Below, in pieces: positions 8,481 to 17,019 of a stretch of 64,000 bases of DNA. Numbering within the stretch: position 1 is the first letter of the stretch; each line of letters opens with the position of its first letter. Under the pieces are notes generated by a model. It saw only the letters and a program-made list of their open reading frames with translations. It searched no databases and was not told the origin of the DNA. The DNA is taken from the NCBI RefSeq assembly GCF_000284255.1, contig NC_017075.1, forward strand, positions 1,116,001 to 1,180,000, given 5' to 3'. This stretch comes from Rubrivivax gelatinosus IL144. GTDB lineage: Bacteria; Pseudomonadota; Gammaproteobacteria; Burkholderiales; Burkholderiaceae_C. Position numbers and translations under genes: made by a program.

Positions 8481-9526
8481 CCCGCGGCGTCGCCGGCTCG
8501 CGGCCGCTGCGCGTGCTGGAGTCCATCAATCCGCCCGACGGCACGACCCAGTACGTCGACCAGATCGTCGAGCTCGCGCCGCCCTGGGTGCGCTTCAGCT
8601 TCCTCGGCGCGAAGAACCTGGCGTCGCTGCGCTACGACGTGCTGCACGTGCACTGGCCCGAGTCGCTGCTCAGGGGCCGTTTCCATGTGCTGCGCTGCCT
8701 GGCCTTCGTCGCGCTGCTCGAGGTGCTGCGGCTGCGCCGCATCGCCGTCGTGCGCACGCTGCACAACCTCCAGCCGCACGAGGACGGCTCGCGCCTCGAA
8801 GCGGCCGTGCTGCGCTGGCTGGACCGGCGCACGACCTTCACCGTGACGATCAATCCGGTGACGCCGATCCCGGCCGGGCGCGGCGTCTACATCCCGCACG
8901 GCCACTACCGCGAGCGCTTCACCGCCTTGCCGCAGCAGGCACCGGTGGCCGGCCGGCTGCTGTACGCCGGCACGATCCGGCCCTACAAGGGCGTGGACGT
9001 GCTGCTGGACGCGTTCCGCGCGCTGGACGACCCGGCGCTGACGCTGCGCCTCGTCGGCCAACCCTCCCGGGAGATGCGTCCGCTGGTGGACCGCATGCAG
9101 TCCGACGACGGCCGCATCTCGGCGACCCTGGCCTTCGTGCCCGACGCCCTGCTGGTGGCCGAGATCACCGCCGCCCAGCTGGTCTGCCTGCCGTACCGGC
9201 AGTTGCACAACTCCGGGGTGCTGCTGGCGGCGCTTTCGCTGGACCGGCCGGTGCTGGTGCCGCGCACGCCCACCACCGAGGCGATGGCGCAGGAGGTGGG
9301 CCCGGGCTGGATCCACTTCTTCGACGGCGTGCTGCAGGCGCAGGACCTGCGCCGGGTGATGGCCAAGGTCCAGACCGAGTCGCGCCCCGAGCGCCCGCGT
9401 CTTGACGGGCGCGACTGGCGCGTCGTCGGCCAGGCCTATGCCGATGCCTTCGCGCAGGCTGCCGCGCTCGTCGGCCGCGCGCCGGTGGCGCGGCTCGCGC
9501 CCGATGGCCGTGGAGGCGAGCGGTGA
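8477..9526 (+). CDS. Glycosyltransferase (GT-B fold)
   Basis: A 349-residue protein. The N-terminal domain contains VLHVHWPESL, RTLHNLQPHE and later IPHGHY, and the C-terminal domain has RLLYAGTIRPYKGVDVLLDAF, the standard hinge and donor-binding start of GT4-type enzymes. These features resemble membrane-associated transferases of exopolysaccharide assembly. The donor sugar is unknown. It starts 4 bp inside the polymerase gene and ends 4 bp inside the next glycosyltransferase gene, so it belongs to the same transcript. Confidence 0.78.
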   Translation: MTRGVAGSRPLRVLESINPPDGTTQYVDQIVELAPPWVRFSFLGAKNLASLRYDVLHVHWPESLLRGRFHVLRCLAFVALLEVLRLRRIAVVRTLHNLQPHEDGSRLEAAVLRWLDRRTTFTVTINPVTPIPAGRGVYIPHGHYRERFTALPQQAPVAGRLLYAGTIRPYKGVDVLLDAFRALDDPALTLRLVGQPSREMRPLVDRMQSDDGRISATLAFVPDALLVAEITAAQLVCLPYRQLHNSGVLLAALSLDRPVLVPRTPTTEAMAQEVGPGWIHFFDGVLQAQDLRRVMAKVQTESRPERPRLDGRDWRVVGQAYADAFAQAAALVGRAPVARLAPDGRGGER

Positions 9527-10662
9527 AGCCGCGCGTGGCCGTCGTGCAGCGCCGCATGACGCACTACCGGGTGCCGCTGTTCGAGCACCTGCGCCGGCTG
9601 CTCGCCGCCGAAGGCATCGAGCTGCGTGTGCTGCACGGCGTCGGCACTCCGGCCGAAGCCAGCAAGGACGACGGCGCCGAGCTGCCCTGGGCGGTCCGGA
9701 TCCCGACGCGCTACCTGCTCGGCGGCCGGCTGTGCTGGCAGCCCTTCGCCGCGGCGGTGCGCGACTGCGCGGTGGTCGTCGTGACGCAGGAGAACAAGCT
9801 GCTGAACAACCTGCCGCCGCTGTTGTCGCCGTGGCGCCGGCGCCGGCTGGCCTTCTGGGGCCATGGCCGCGACATGCAGGCCCCCGACCCCGATTCCTGG
9901 AGCGAACGTTTCAAGGCCTGGACGGCGCGCCGTGTCGACTGGTGGTTCGCCTACACGGACATCAGCGCCGCGACGATCCGCGCCGCCGGCGTGCCCGACT
10001 CGCGCATCACCGTGCTGCACAACAGCATCGACACGTCCGCCTTGCGCGCGGCCATCGCCGCCGCGCGCCGCGACGGCCTCCCGGCCTTGCGCGCCGAGTT
10101 CGGCCTGGGCCCGGGGCCGGTCGGCCTCTACATCGGCTCGCTGTACGCGGGCAAGCGCATCGACTGGCTGATCGAATCGACGCTGCGACTGCGCAACCTC
10201 GTGCCGGGCTTCCAGCTCCTCGTCGCCGGGGCCGGCCCCGACCGCGGCCTGCTCGAGGACGCCGCCGCGTGCCACCCCTTCGTGCGCTACGTCGGGCCGG
10301 TGCGCGACGAGCGCAAGGCACGCTGCCTGGCGGTGGCCGACCTGGTGCTCAATCCGGGCCTCGTCGGCCTCGGCGTCCTGGACGCTTTCGCCGCCGGCCT
10401 GCCGATGATCACGACCGAGTACGGGCGTGCGGCACCGGAGATCGCCTATCTGCGCAGCGGCGTCAACGGCGTCGTGTCGGCGGACGAACTCGGCGCTTTC
10501 GTCGACGCCTGCGCGGGGCTGTTGAAAGACGATGCGGCCCGGGCCGAGATGGGCCGACGGGCCGCCGAGAGTGCCGACGAGTACTCGATCGAGCGGATGG
10601 CCGAGCGTTTCAGGGACGGGCTTCTGGCCTGCCTGGACGCCGGCCCCGGGCTCAGGGCTTGA
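9523..10662 (+). CDS. Glycosyltransferase family 4 protein
   Basis: A 379-residue GT-B protein. It shows FWGHGRDMQ in the N-terminal domain, ITVLHNSID before the hinge, and VGLYIGSLYAGKRIDWLIES at the start of the donor domain. LVGLGVLDAFAAGLPMITTE carries the family donor-site region. It uses a GTG start at 9523 that overlaps the previous stop (GTGA). This is the last gene of the rightward exopolysaccharide operon. Its stop lies 11 bp inside the 3' end of the convergent lipoprotein gene, so the two transcripts overlap and no separate terminator hairpin is seen between them. Confidence 0.82.
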   Translation: MKPRVAVVQRRMTHYRVPLFEHLRRLLAAEGIELRVLHGVGTPAEASKDDGAELPWAVRIPTRYLLGGRLCWQPFAAAVRDCAVVVVTQENKLLNNLPPLLSPWRRRRLAFWGHGRDMQAPDPDSWSERFKAWTARRVDWWFAYTDISAATIRAAGVPDSRITVLHNSIDTSALRAAIAAARRDGLPALRAEFGLGPGPVGLYIGSLYAGKRIDWLIESTLRLRNLVPGFQLLVAGAGPDRGLLEDAAACHPFVRYVGPVRDERKARCLAVADLVLNPGLVGLGVLDAFAAGLPMITTEYGRAAPEIAYLRSGVNGVVSADELGAFVDACAGLLKDDAARAEMGRRAAESADEYSIERMAERFRDGLLACLDAGPGLRA

Positions 10663-13123
10663 GCAGCACCGGCTCCAGGCCCAGGCGCAGCTGGCGCGTC
10701 GACGGCAGCGGCGACTCGGTCTGCGTGATGCTGCGCACCGTGTTGACGTTCCAGGCGCCCGGGATGGCGACGGTCTCGCCGTCCACGGTGGACCAGAGCA
10801 CGAAGCTGTCGACGCCGCCGCGCGTGAGCCTCACCACGTACACCCCGGACCCGGCGCGGAAGGAGTCGACGACCCGCGCCCCGAAGGCCCAGCTGCGCGC
10901 CTCGGCATAGGCTTTGCCAGCTTCGGTCTGCGTGATGAAGTCGGCCTGGACGAGCTGGCGGAACGCGTCGCTGGCCTCCCAGACATGGAAGTTGAAGTTC
11001 GCCACGCCCTTGACGGCCATCGTGAACATCGCCCGGGCGTTGGTCGAGCGGCTTTGTTCCAGGGTCGGCGTCGCGGTGCTGCAGTCGGTCTGGGTCGTGT
11101 CGCAGTAGAAGGCGCCTTCGGTCATCCAGATCGGCTTGGCTTGCAGGCCGTAGGTGGTCATCAGGACGCGCAGGTTGTCGACCATCGGGCCGACCATCTC
11201 CGGGTCGATCCAGTAGTACCAGTGGTAGCCCACCATGTCGACGTAGTTGCCGCCGCCGGCCGCGAAGAAGTAGTCCAGGAACTGCATGCCCTGGCCCTTG
11301 GTCAGCCCCGGGCTGACGATCTTGTTGGCCGGGTCGGCGGCGAGCAGTTCCTCGCGGGCGATGCGCGTCATCTCGACCATCTGCGCGGGCGTGCCGTTGT
11401 AGTGCGGCACGTAGTCGGGTTCGTTCCAGATCTCCCAGTAGCGGATCTTGCCGACGTAGCGGCGCGCCAGGGTGCGGACGTAGTCGCGCCAGTCGTCCAT
11501 GTTGCGCGGCACGCCGCTGGAGCCCATGCCGTACTGGCCGTTGACGTCGGGCGTGCTCGAGGCCCACAGCGGCGTCTGGCCGAGGGTGTAGAGGATCTGT
11601 GCGCCGGGGGCGTTCCTGGCGACGTAGTTCACGTACATGTCCATCCGCATCCCGCCGCCGGTGGTCCAGTTCCAGCCGTCCTGGGTCGGTTCGAGATCGC
11701 GCCAGGTCGTGCCGGTGTTCCACAGACGCAGGATGCGCGTGCTCATGCCTGGCCACTTGTCGTGCGTCCCGAGCTTGTTGACGTGCATGCCGAAGAGCGT
11801 GTCGGGGATGGCCGCGCTGGCGTTGTACGGCGCGAAGTCGTTGCGCTTGACCTCCGCGATGACCGCCTCGTCGACCCAGAGGGTGCCGCTGGCGTTCTTC
11901 AGCGCGATGCGCATGCTCCCGTCGGAGGTGGCGAGGTAGGTGCCCTCGATCTCCACCTTCTGCCAGTTCGTGTCCACGGTGACCGACTTGGCCGCGAAGT
12001 TGTCGTAGGGCTGGGTGTCGCGGCGCATCGTCACCTGCACCGGCGTGGCGACGTCGCTGCGCAGATAGACCACCGCCCGGTAAGTCTTGCCCTTGGTGAA
12101 GGCGTAACGCGAGACGAGCTGGACTTCGCCGCCGTTCTTGTTGGTGATCTGGAACTTCTGGGATGCCGCCCCGGCGTAGACGTGGCCCGGCTCGGTCTCC
12201 CGGCTGGCGCTGAACGTCGGCTTTTGCGGGCCCCAGTAGTTGTAGGTCCAGCCCGGGGCGTAGGTCGTGTAGGCCTCGTCCATCGTTGTCGTCTTCACCG
12301 GCGTGACCTCGACGCTCGAGCCGCCCGCGGCGGGCAGCACCACGGCGTTGGCGACGGCTTCGGCGCTGGCCATCGGGCTGATGGCGACGTCGTCGATGTA
12401 GACGTTGGCATTGGCGGTCAGCGACACCACGCGCAGCGAGCCGGCGTCCGGGAACGGGTAGGCCGCGCTCAGGTGGACTTTCTGCCAGCTCGTGCCGAGC
12501 ACGAGCTGCTTGCGGGCGACGACGTCGTAGGGCGCCGCGTTGCGGCGGAGCTGGACTTCGACGTTCGCGCCGTTGGCGTTGTCGGTCCTCAGGTAAGCCT
12601 GGGCGTCGTAGCTGCCGGCCTTGGAGATGCCGCGGCTGTAGACGAGGTTCAGGCCGCTGTTGGACGCCACCGTGCCGACCTGAAGTCGCAGGGCGCCGGC
12701 GCCCGCGTGGGTGTAGCCGCTGCGCGTTTCCGGCCCGACCGTGTAGTTCGGTCGGGTGCCCCACCAGTTGATGGACCAGCCCGCCGGCAGGCTGGTGAAG
12801 CCGGACTCGAAGTCTTCGGCGGCGCTGCCCGGGCTCTGCGTCGAGGCGCTCGCCGTCACCGTGCTCGGCGACGCGGCGGCCGTGTAGGCCTCGTCGTCGC
12901 CCGGCGGGACCTGGATCGGGGCTTCGGTGAAGACCGCCGTGTCGCTGCCGGGATCGGGGGCGATGTCGGTCTGGCCCGCGGCGGACTTGCTCTGCGCAGC
13001 GTCCGTCGCGGCTCCCGCGGCTTGGCCGTCGGCGTCGCTCGTGGAGTCGGCGCCGCCGCCACCGCAGCCGGCGACCAGCGCAACCAGCAGGCTGGCGAAA
13101 CAAAACTTGGCGTGTACGTTCAT
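10652..13123 (-). CDS. Lipoprotein glycoside hydrolase with two carbohydrate-binding-like modules
   Basis: An 823-residue lipoprotein. The signal peptide ends in the lipobox LVAGC with Cys20, followed by a Gly/Ala/Ser/Asp-rich linker to about residue 100. Two similar beta-sandwich modules follow (about 103-250 and 282-425), each with a WGPQ- or WGTR-type start and an LRRNAAPYD- or MRRDTQPYD-type strand, so they look like an internal duplication. The catalytic GH-A barrel covers about 440-800, with Glu568 in YWEIWNEPDY as acid/base and Glu669 in PIWMTEGAFY as likely nucleophile. The barrel is clearly related to the enzyme at 5614-7344. I chose the ATG at 13123 because it begins the lipoprotein signal; an upstream frame adds 25 unlikely residues. 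Possible role: polymer trimming or anchoring at the outer membrane. Confidence 0.8.
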   Translation of the reverse strand: MNVHAKFCFASLLVALVAGCGGGGADSTSDADGQAAGAATDAAQSKSAAGQTDIAPDPGSDTAVFTEAPIQVPPGDDEAYTAAASPSTVTASASTQSPGSAAEDFESGFTSLPAGWSINWWGTRPNYTVGPETRSGYTHAGAGALRLQVGTVASNSGLNLVYSRGISKAGSYDAQAYLRTDNANGANVEVQLRRNAAPYDVVARKQLVLGTSWQKVHLSAAYPFPDAGSLRVVSLTANANVYIDDVAISPMASAEAVANAVVLPAAGGSSVEVTPVKTTTMDEAYTTYAPGWTYNYWGPQKPTFSASRETEPGHVYAGAASQKFQITNKNGGEVQLVSRYAFTKGKTYRAVVYLRSDVATPVQVTMRRDTQPYDNFAAKSVTVDTNWQKVEIEGTYLATSDGSMRIALKNASGTLWVDEAVIAEVKRNDFAPYNASAAIPDTLFGMHVNKLGTHDKWPGMSTRILRLWNTGTTWRDLEPTQDGWNWTTGGGMRMDMYVNYVARNAPGAQILYTLGQTPLWASSTPDVNGQYGMGSSGVPRNMDDWRDYVRTLARRYVGKIRYWEIWNEPDYVPHYNGTPAQMVEMTRIAREELLAADPANKIVSPGLTKGQGMQFLDYFFAAGGGNYVDMVGYHWYYWIDPEMVGPMVDNLRVLMTTYGLQAKPIWMTEGAFYCDTTQTDCSTATPTLEQSRSTNARAMFTMAVKGVANFNFHVWEASDAFRQLVQADFITQTEAGKAYAEARSWAFGARVVDSFRAGSGVYVVRLTRGGVDSFVLWSTVDGETVAIPGAWNVNTVRSITQTESPLPSTRQLRLGLEPVLLKP

Positions 13124-13271
13124 GGTCGTCAAAGGCGTGCCGTCGCCGCCGGGAAGGGCGGTCTGGGTCGCTGTCGCAGGGGTTGGAGGGGCCGGCATCC
13201 ACCTCGAAGAAGGTGGTTCGGCAGCGCTGTGCCCCTCACTACGGTCTTGGCCGGGGCGGCCTGAACCGCAG

Positions 13272-13300
13272 CGTGTAAGCGCGTCTATCGGGCGCTACAA
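13272..13300 (-). promoter_or_regulatory. Candidate sigma-70-like promoter for the lipoprotein hydrolase gene
   Basis: The 269-bp stretch 13124-13392 holds no gene I can support. On the minus strand it contains TTGTAG (13300-13295) and TACACG (13277-13272) separated by 17 bp, about 150 bp upstream of the ATG at 13123. The match to consensus is only partial, and nothing else in the stretch stands out apart from GC-rich runs near 13320-13380. Confidence 0.3.
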
Positions 13301-13392
13301 AGCATCTCGCCGCGATACAGGCGAGGCGCGAGCGCGCGCGGGCAGGGCGGGGCGCGCGGCGCCCCGCGAAGCCGGGCGCGGCACCGGCAACG

Positions 13393-14181
13393 TCAACGCG
13401 GCGAGCGCCGGCTGCCGAGCAGCTGGCGTGCGGCGCCGATCGTGAAGGCCGAGTTCGTGAACAGGTAGCGCCGCCACAGGCGGCGAGGCTCGCTCAGCAG
13501 GCGGTGCAGCCACTCGAGCCCGGCATTGCGCATCCAGCCCGGTGCGCGCTGGATGGTCCCGGCGTGGAAGTCGAAGGCCGCGCCGACGCCGATCATCACG
13601 CCTTGCACGGCGCCGCGGTGCGCGGCCATCCAGCGCTCCTGCTTGGGGCAGCCCAGGCTGACGAAGACGACGCCGGCGCCGGAGGCGTTGATGCGCTCGA
13701 CGATCTCGGCGTCTTCCGCAGGCGTCAGCGCACGGAACGGTGGCGACAGGCTGCCGGCGATGCGCAGCGCCGGCCAGGTCGCGAGCAGGCGCTGCGCCAG
13801 CCGGGCGAGCGTCTCGGGCGTGCTGCCGAACAGGAAGATGGCGTCGCCGCGCCGCGCCGCCTCGGCGCACCAACGCCACATCAGGTCGGGGCCGTTGATG
13901 CGCTGCTGGCCGTCGTGGCCCAGGCGGCGCAGCATCCAGGCCACCGGAGCGCCGTCGGGCGTCGCCATGTCGGCGCTGGCCAGCACGGCGGCGAAGTCGG
14001 GTTCCTGCGCCGCGGTGACCACCGAATGAGCATTGCAGATGCAGATCACGCGGGATTCGCGGCGGGCCGACCAGGCCGCGATGGTGCCCAGGGCACGGTC
14101 CCAGTCCAGTGCATCGATGGGCGTGCCCAGCACGGGGGCGGTGACGCGCGGGGTGCTAGCCGATGTCAGCTCGATTGGCAT
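13393..14181 (-). CDS. WecG/TagA/CpsF family glycosyltransferase
   Basis: A 262-residue protein with the family marks in order: CNAHSVVTAAQ, the TPDGAPVAWMLR segment with the conserved Asp, FLFGSTPETL, VSLGCPKQERWM and the GVGAAFDFHAGT loop followed by RAPGWMRNAGLEWL. The fold is GT-E/GT26. Known members transfer N-acetylmannosaminuronic acid, N-acetylmannosamine or glucose to lipid-linked intermediates. The ATG at 14181 lies 16 bp inside the 3' end of the upstream glycosyltransferase gene, so the two are translated from one leftward transcript. Confidence 0.88.
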   Translation of the reverse strand: MPIELTSASTPRVTAPVLGTPIDALDWDRALGTIAAWSARRESRVICICNAHSVVTAAQEPDFAAVLASADMATPDGAPVAWMLRRLGHDGQQRINGPDLMWRWCAEAARRGDAIFLFGSTPETLARLAQRLLATWPALRIAGSLSPPFRALTPAEDAEIVERINASGAGVVFVSLGCPKQERWMAAHRGAVQGVMIGVGAAFDFHAGTIQRAPGWMRNAGLEWLHRLLSEPRRLWRRYLFTNSAFTIGAARQLLGSRRSPR

Positions 14182-15449
14182 GTGGATTCGATCGCCTCGC
14201 GGTAGATGGCCAGCAGTTGCCGGTAGTTGGACTCGCCGGTGAGCTCGCGTTCGTAACGCGCCCGGGCGCGGCGGCCCATCTCGCCGAGTTCGCCCGGATG
14301 CTGCAGGGCCCACTGCAGCGTCGAGGCCAGCGCGGCGGCGTCGCCGGGCGCGAACAGCAGGCCGGTGCGATGCTCTTCGAGCAGCGCCGCCATCGCCCCG
14401 TGCCGGCTGCCGATGACCGGCTGGCCGCAACCGAAGGCCTCGGCCAGCGTGCGCGGAAAGTTCTCGTAGCACAGGCTGGGCAGCACCAGCGCCCGGGTGC
14501 TGCGCATCCGCTCGTAGACCTGCTCGGGCGCCAGGTTGCCCAGTCTCACGACCCCGGGCAGGCCTTCGAGCAGGTGCTGCTCGGGCCCGGTGCCGGCGAC
14601 GAAGACCGGCTCTTCGAGGCGCTGCGCGCGCAAAGCCTGGGCCAGCACGCCGACGCCTTTCTCGGCGGAGAGCCGGCCGACGAACAGGAAGCCGTGGCGG
14701 GGCCCGTCGGGGGGCGCCGGCACGTCGACGAAGTTGAACTTCACGCGCAGCTTCGCGGCCGGCAGGCCGCCGGCGACGAAGCGGTCACGGCAGAAGTCGT
14801 TGAGCGCGATGTAGCGCGTGACCTTGCGGCTCCAGGTGCCCAGGCCGCGGTGGCCGGCGATCATCGTCGCCAGCACGGCGCTCTGGGCGGCACTGTCGCG
14901 GTAGCAGCGGTGGCGCACCGCGCGCCAGGGCAGGCGGCCCACGCAGTCCTCGCAGGGCCGGCCCTCGCGCAGCATCAGCCCCTGCGGGCAGACGAGGCGG
15001 AAGTTGTGCAGCGTCTGCACCACCGGCAGCCGGTGGCGCGCCGCCGCCCAGTACAGCGACGGCGAGATCAGCGGGAAGGTGTTGTGCACGTGCACGAGGT
15101 CCGGGCGGAACTCGTGCATCAGACGGTCGATGTCGGCGACGGTGCGCCGCGACCACAGCGTCTGCCCGGCCGCCGCGGCCGGCGGCATGGTCTCGAGCTC
15201 GTGGTTGTCGCGCCGGTACTCGTGCACCGCGTGGCCGCGGCTGCGCAGCAGCTCGACCTCGCTGTCGACGACGGCGTCCTCGCCGCCGCGCTGCTGGTAG
15301 CGGTTGTGGGCGACGAGCACGCGCAGCGGCGGCGCCGCCGCGGCCACTGCGGCCCGCGCAAGCGAAGCCGGCGACGGTGGCGCCGGGCAGGCGAGGGCCA
15401 AGTCGAGCGGGACGAATTCATGGGGATCTGGCCCCGGGGACGATGCCAT
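14166..15449 (-). CDS. Glycosyltransferase family 4 protein
   Basis: A 427-residue GT-B protein. After a low-complexity N-terminus of about 40 residues comes LRVLVAHNRYQQRGGEDAVV, which is very typical of GT4 enzymes, then HVHNTFPLISPSLYWAA, GFLFVGRLSAEKGVGVLAQAL and ENFPRTLAEAFGCGQPVIGS, giving the donor-site E(x7)E-like pattern. A CEDCVGRLPWRAVRHRCYR segment in the acceptor domain occurs in many family members. I chose the ATG at 15449 because the upstream extension has no family similarity. It is the first gene of the leftward unit that also contains the WecG-type gene, transcribed divergently from ugd. Confidence 0.85.
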   Translation of the reverse strand: MASSPGPDPHEFVPLDLALACPAPPSPASLARAAVAAAAPPLRVLVAHNRYQQRGGEDAVVDSEVELLRSRGHAVHEYRRDNHELETMPPAAAAGQTLWSRRTVADIDRLMHEFRPDLVHVHNTFPLISPSLYWAAARHRLPVVQTLHNFRLVCPQGLMLREGRPCEDCVGRLPWRAVRHRCYRDSAAQSAVLATMIAGHRGLGTWSRKVTRYIALNDFCRDRFVAGGLPAAKLRVKFNFVDVPAPPDGPRHGFLFVGRLSAEKGVGVLAQALRAQRLEEPVFVAGTGPEQHLLEGLPGVVRLGNLAPEQVYERMRSTRALVLPSLCYENFPRTLAEAFGCGQPVIGSRHGAMAALLEEHRTGLLFAPGDAAALASTLQWALQHPGELGEMGRRARARYERELTGESNYRQLLAIYREAIESTCQSS

Positions 15450-15648
15450 GCGAGCCTTGTAGAGCAGCGTGCGCAGGCGCCGGTCTCCATCGGTTACGGG
15501 TGGGGGAATTCGGCCGCTGCCGCCGTGGCGCCGCACCCGCCCCCGGTTTGCGTTGCCGCCGCGCGAAGCCTCGGCGCGCTCCCCTACACTGGCGGCCCGT
15601 TGCGGAGCTCCCGGGCTCCGGCGGACGAACTGTCGTGGGAGTCGTCAT

Positions 15649-16977
15649 TTGAAAGTCACCGTTGTCGGTACCGGTTACGTCGGCCTCGTCACAGGCGCCT
15701 GCCTGTCCGAGATGGGCAACCACGTCGTCTGCCTCGACGTCGACGAACGCAAGATCCGCATCCTCAACGAGGGCGGCATCCCGATCCACGAGCCCGGGCT
15801 CGAGGAGATCGTGCGCCGCAACGTCGCGGCCGGCCGGCTGCAATTCACCACCGACATCCCGATGGCCGTGGCCCACGGCACGCTGCAGTTCATCGGCGTC
15901 GGCACGCCGCCCGACGAAGACGGTTCGGCCGACCTGCAGTACGTGCTGGCCGCGGCGCGCAACATCGGCCGCTACATGACCGACCACAAGGTCATCGTCG
16001 ACAAGAGCACGGTGCCGGTGGGCACCGCCGCCAAGGTGCGCGAGGCGGTGCGCGAGGTGCTCGCCGAGCGCGGCGTCGACATCGAGTTCTCGGTCGTCTC
16101 CAACCCCGAGTTCCTGAAGGAAGGCGCGGCGGTCGAGGACTGCATGCGCCCGGACCGCATCGTCGTCGGCGCCGACGACGAGCGCGCGGTGCTGCTGATG
16201 CGCGCGCTGTACACGCCGTTCATGCGCAACCACGACCGCCTGCTGGTGATGGACCTGCCCAGCGCCGAATTCACCAAGTACGCCGCCAACGCGATGCTGG
16301 CCACGCGCATCAGCTTCATGAACGAACTGTCACGCCTGGCCGAGAAGGTGGGCGCCGACATCGAGAGCGTGCGCAAGGGCATCGGCAGCGACCCGCGCAT
16401 CGGCACCCACTTCCTCTACGCCGGCACCGGCTACGGCGGCAGCTGCTTCCCCAAGGACGTCAAGGCGCTGATCCACACCGGCCGCGAGAACGGCATGCAC
16501 CTCGAAGTGCTGGAAGCCGTCGAGTCGGTCAACGACCGGCAGAAGCTGGTGCTGGTCGACAAGATCGTCGCGCGTTACGGCGAGGACCTCGCCGGGCGCA
16601 CGTTCGCGCTCTGGGGCCTGGCCTTCAAGCCCAACACCGACGACATGCGCGAAGCGCCCAGCCGCGTCATCGTCGACGCGCTGCTGGCGCGCGGTGCGCG
16701 CGTGCGCGCCTACGACCCGGTGGCGATGGACGAGGCGCGCCGCGTGATGGGCGAGCTCCAGGGTCTCGAGTTCGTCGCCTCGCAGGCCGAGGCGCTGGCC
16801 GGTGCCGACGCGCTGGTGCTGGTCACCGAGTGGAAGGAATTCCGCAACCCCGATTTCGACGGCATCAAGGCGGCGCTCAAGCAGCCGGTGATCTTCGACG
16901 GCCGCAATCTTTACGACCCGGCCTACATGAAGTCGCTGGGCTTCGAGTACCGCGCGATCGGCCGCGCCGGGGCCTGA
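15649..16977 (+). CDS. ugd: UDP-glucose 6-dehydrogenase
   Basis: A 442-residue enzyme that oxidises UDP-glucose twice with NAD to UDP-glucuronate. The N-terminal Rossmann motif [15 protein letters not shown] starts at residue 2, and the catalytic Cys266 sits in [14 protein letters not shown]. The middle segment [14 protein letters not shown] and the C-terminal [19 protein letters not shown] are standard for the family. The start is a TTG at 15649 preceded by a GGGAG-like ribosome-binding site at about 15637; it gives exactly the family N-terminus. UDP-glucuronate would supply an acidic sugar to the polymer. The 199-bp gap to the divergent glycosyltransferase gene probably holds promoters for both. 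Confidence 0.95.
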   Translation: MKVTVVGTGYVGLVTGACLSEMGNHVVCLDVDERKIRILNEGGIPIHEPGLEEIVRRNVAAGRLQFTTDIPMAVAHGTLQFIGVGTPPDEDGSADLQYVLAAARNIGRYMTDHKVIVDKSTVPVGTAAKVREAVREVLAERGVDIEFSVVSNPEFLKEGAAVEDCMRPDRIVVGADDERAVLLMRALYTPFMRNHDRLLVMDLPSAEFTKYAANAMLATRISFMNELSRLAEKVGADIESVRKGIGSDPRIGTHFLYAGTGYGGSCFPKDVKALIHTGRENGMHLEVLEAVESVNDRQKLVLVDKIVARYGEDLAGRTFALWGLAFKPNTDDMREAPSRVIVDALLARGARVRAYDPVAMDEARRVMGELQGLEFVASQAEALAGADALVLVTEWKEFRNPDFDGIKAALKQPVIFDGRNLYDPAYMKSLGFEYRAIGRAGA

Positions 16978-17019
16978 TCCCGGCGGGCGGGCCCGGTCGC
17001 GCCGGGCCCCCGTGCCGGA

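Noticed and set aside
10532..13264. A 910-codon open frame on the plus strand across the lipoprotein hydrolase gene
   Set aside because: It is antisense to a gene with clear signal, domains and catalytic motifs, has a composition rich in Gly, Val, Ala and Arg with no recognisable motif, and follows from the third-position GC bias of this genome.
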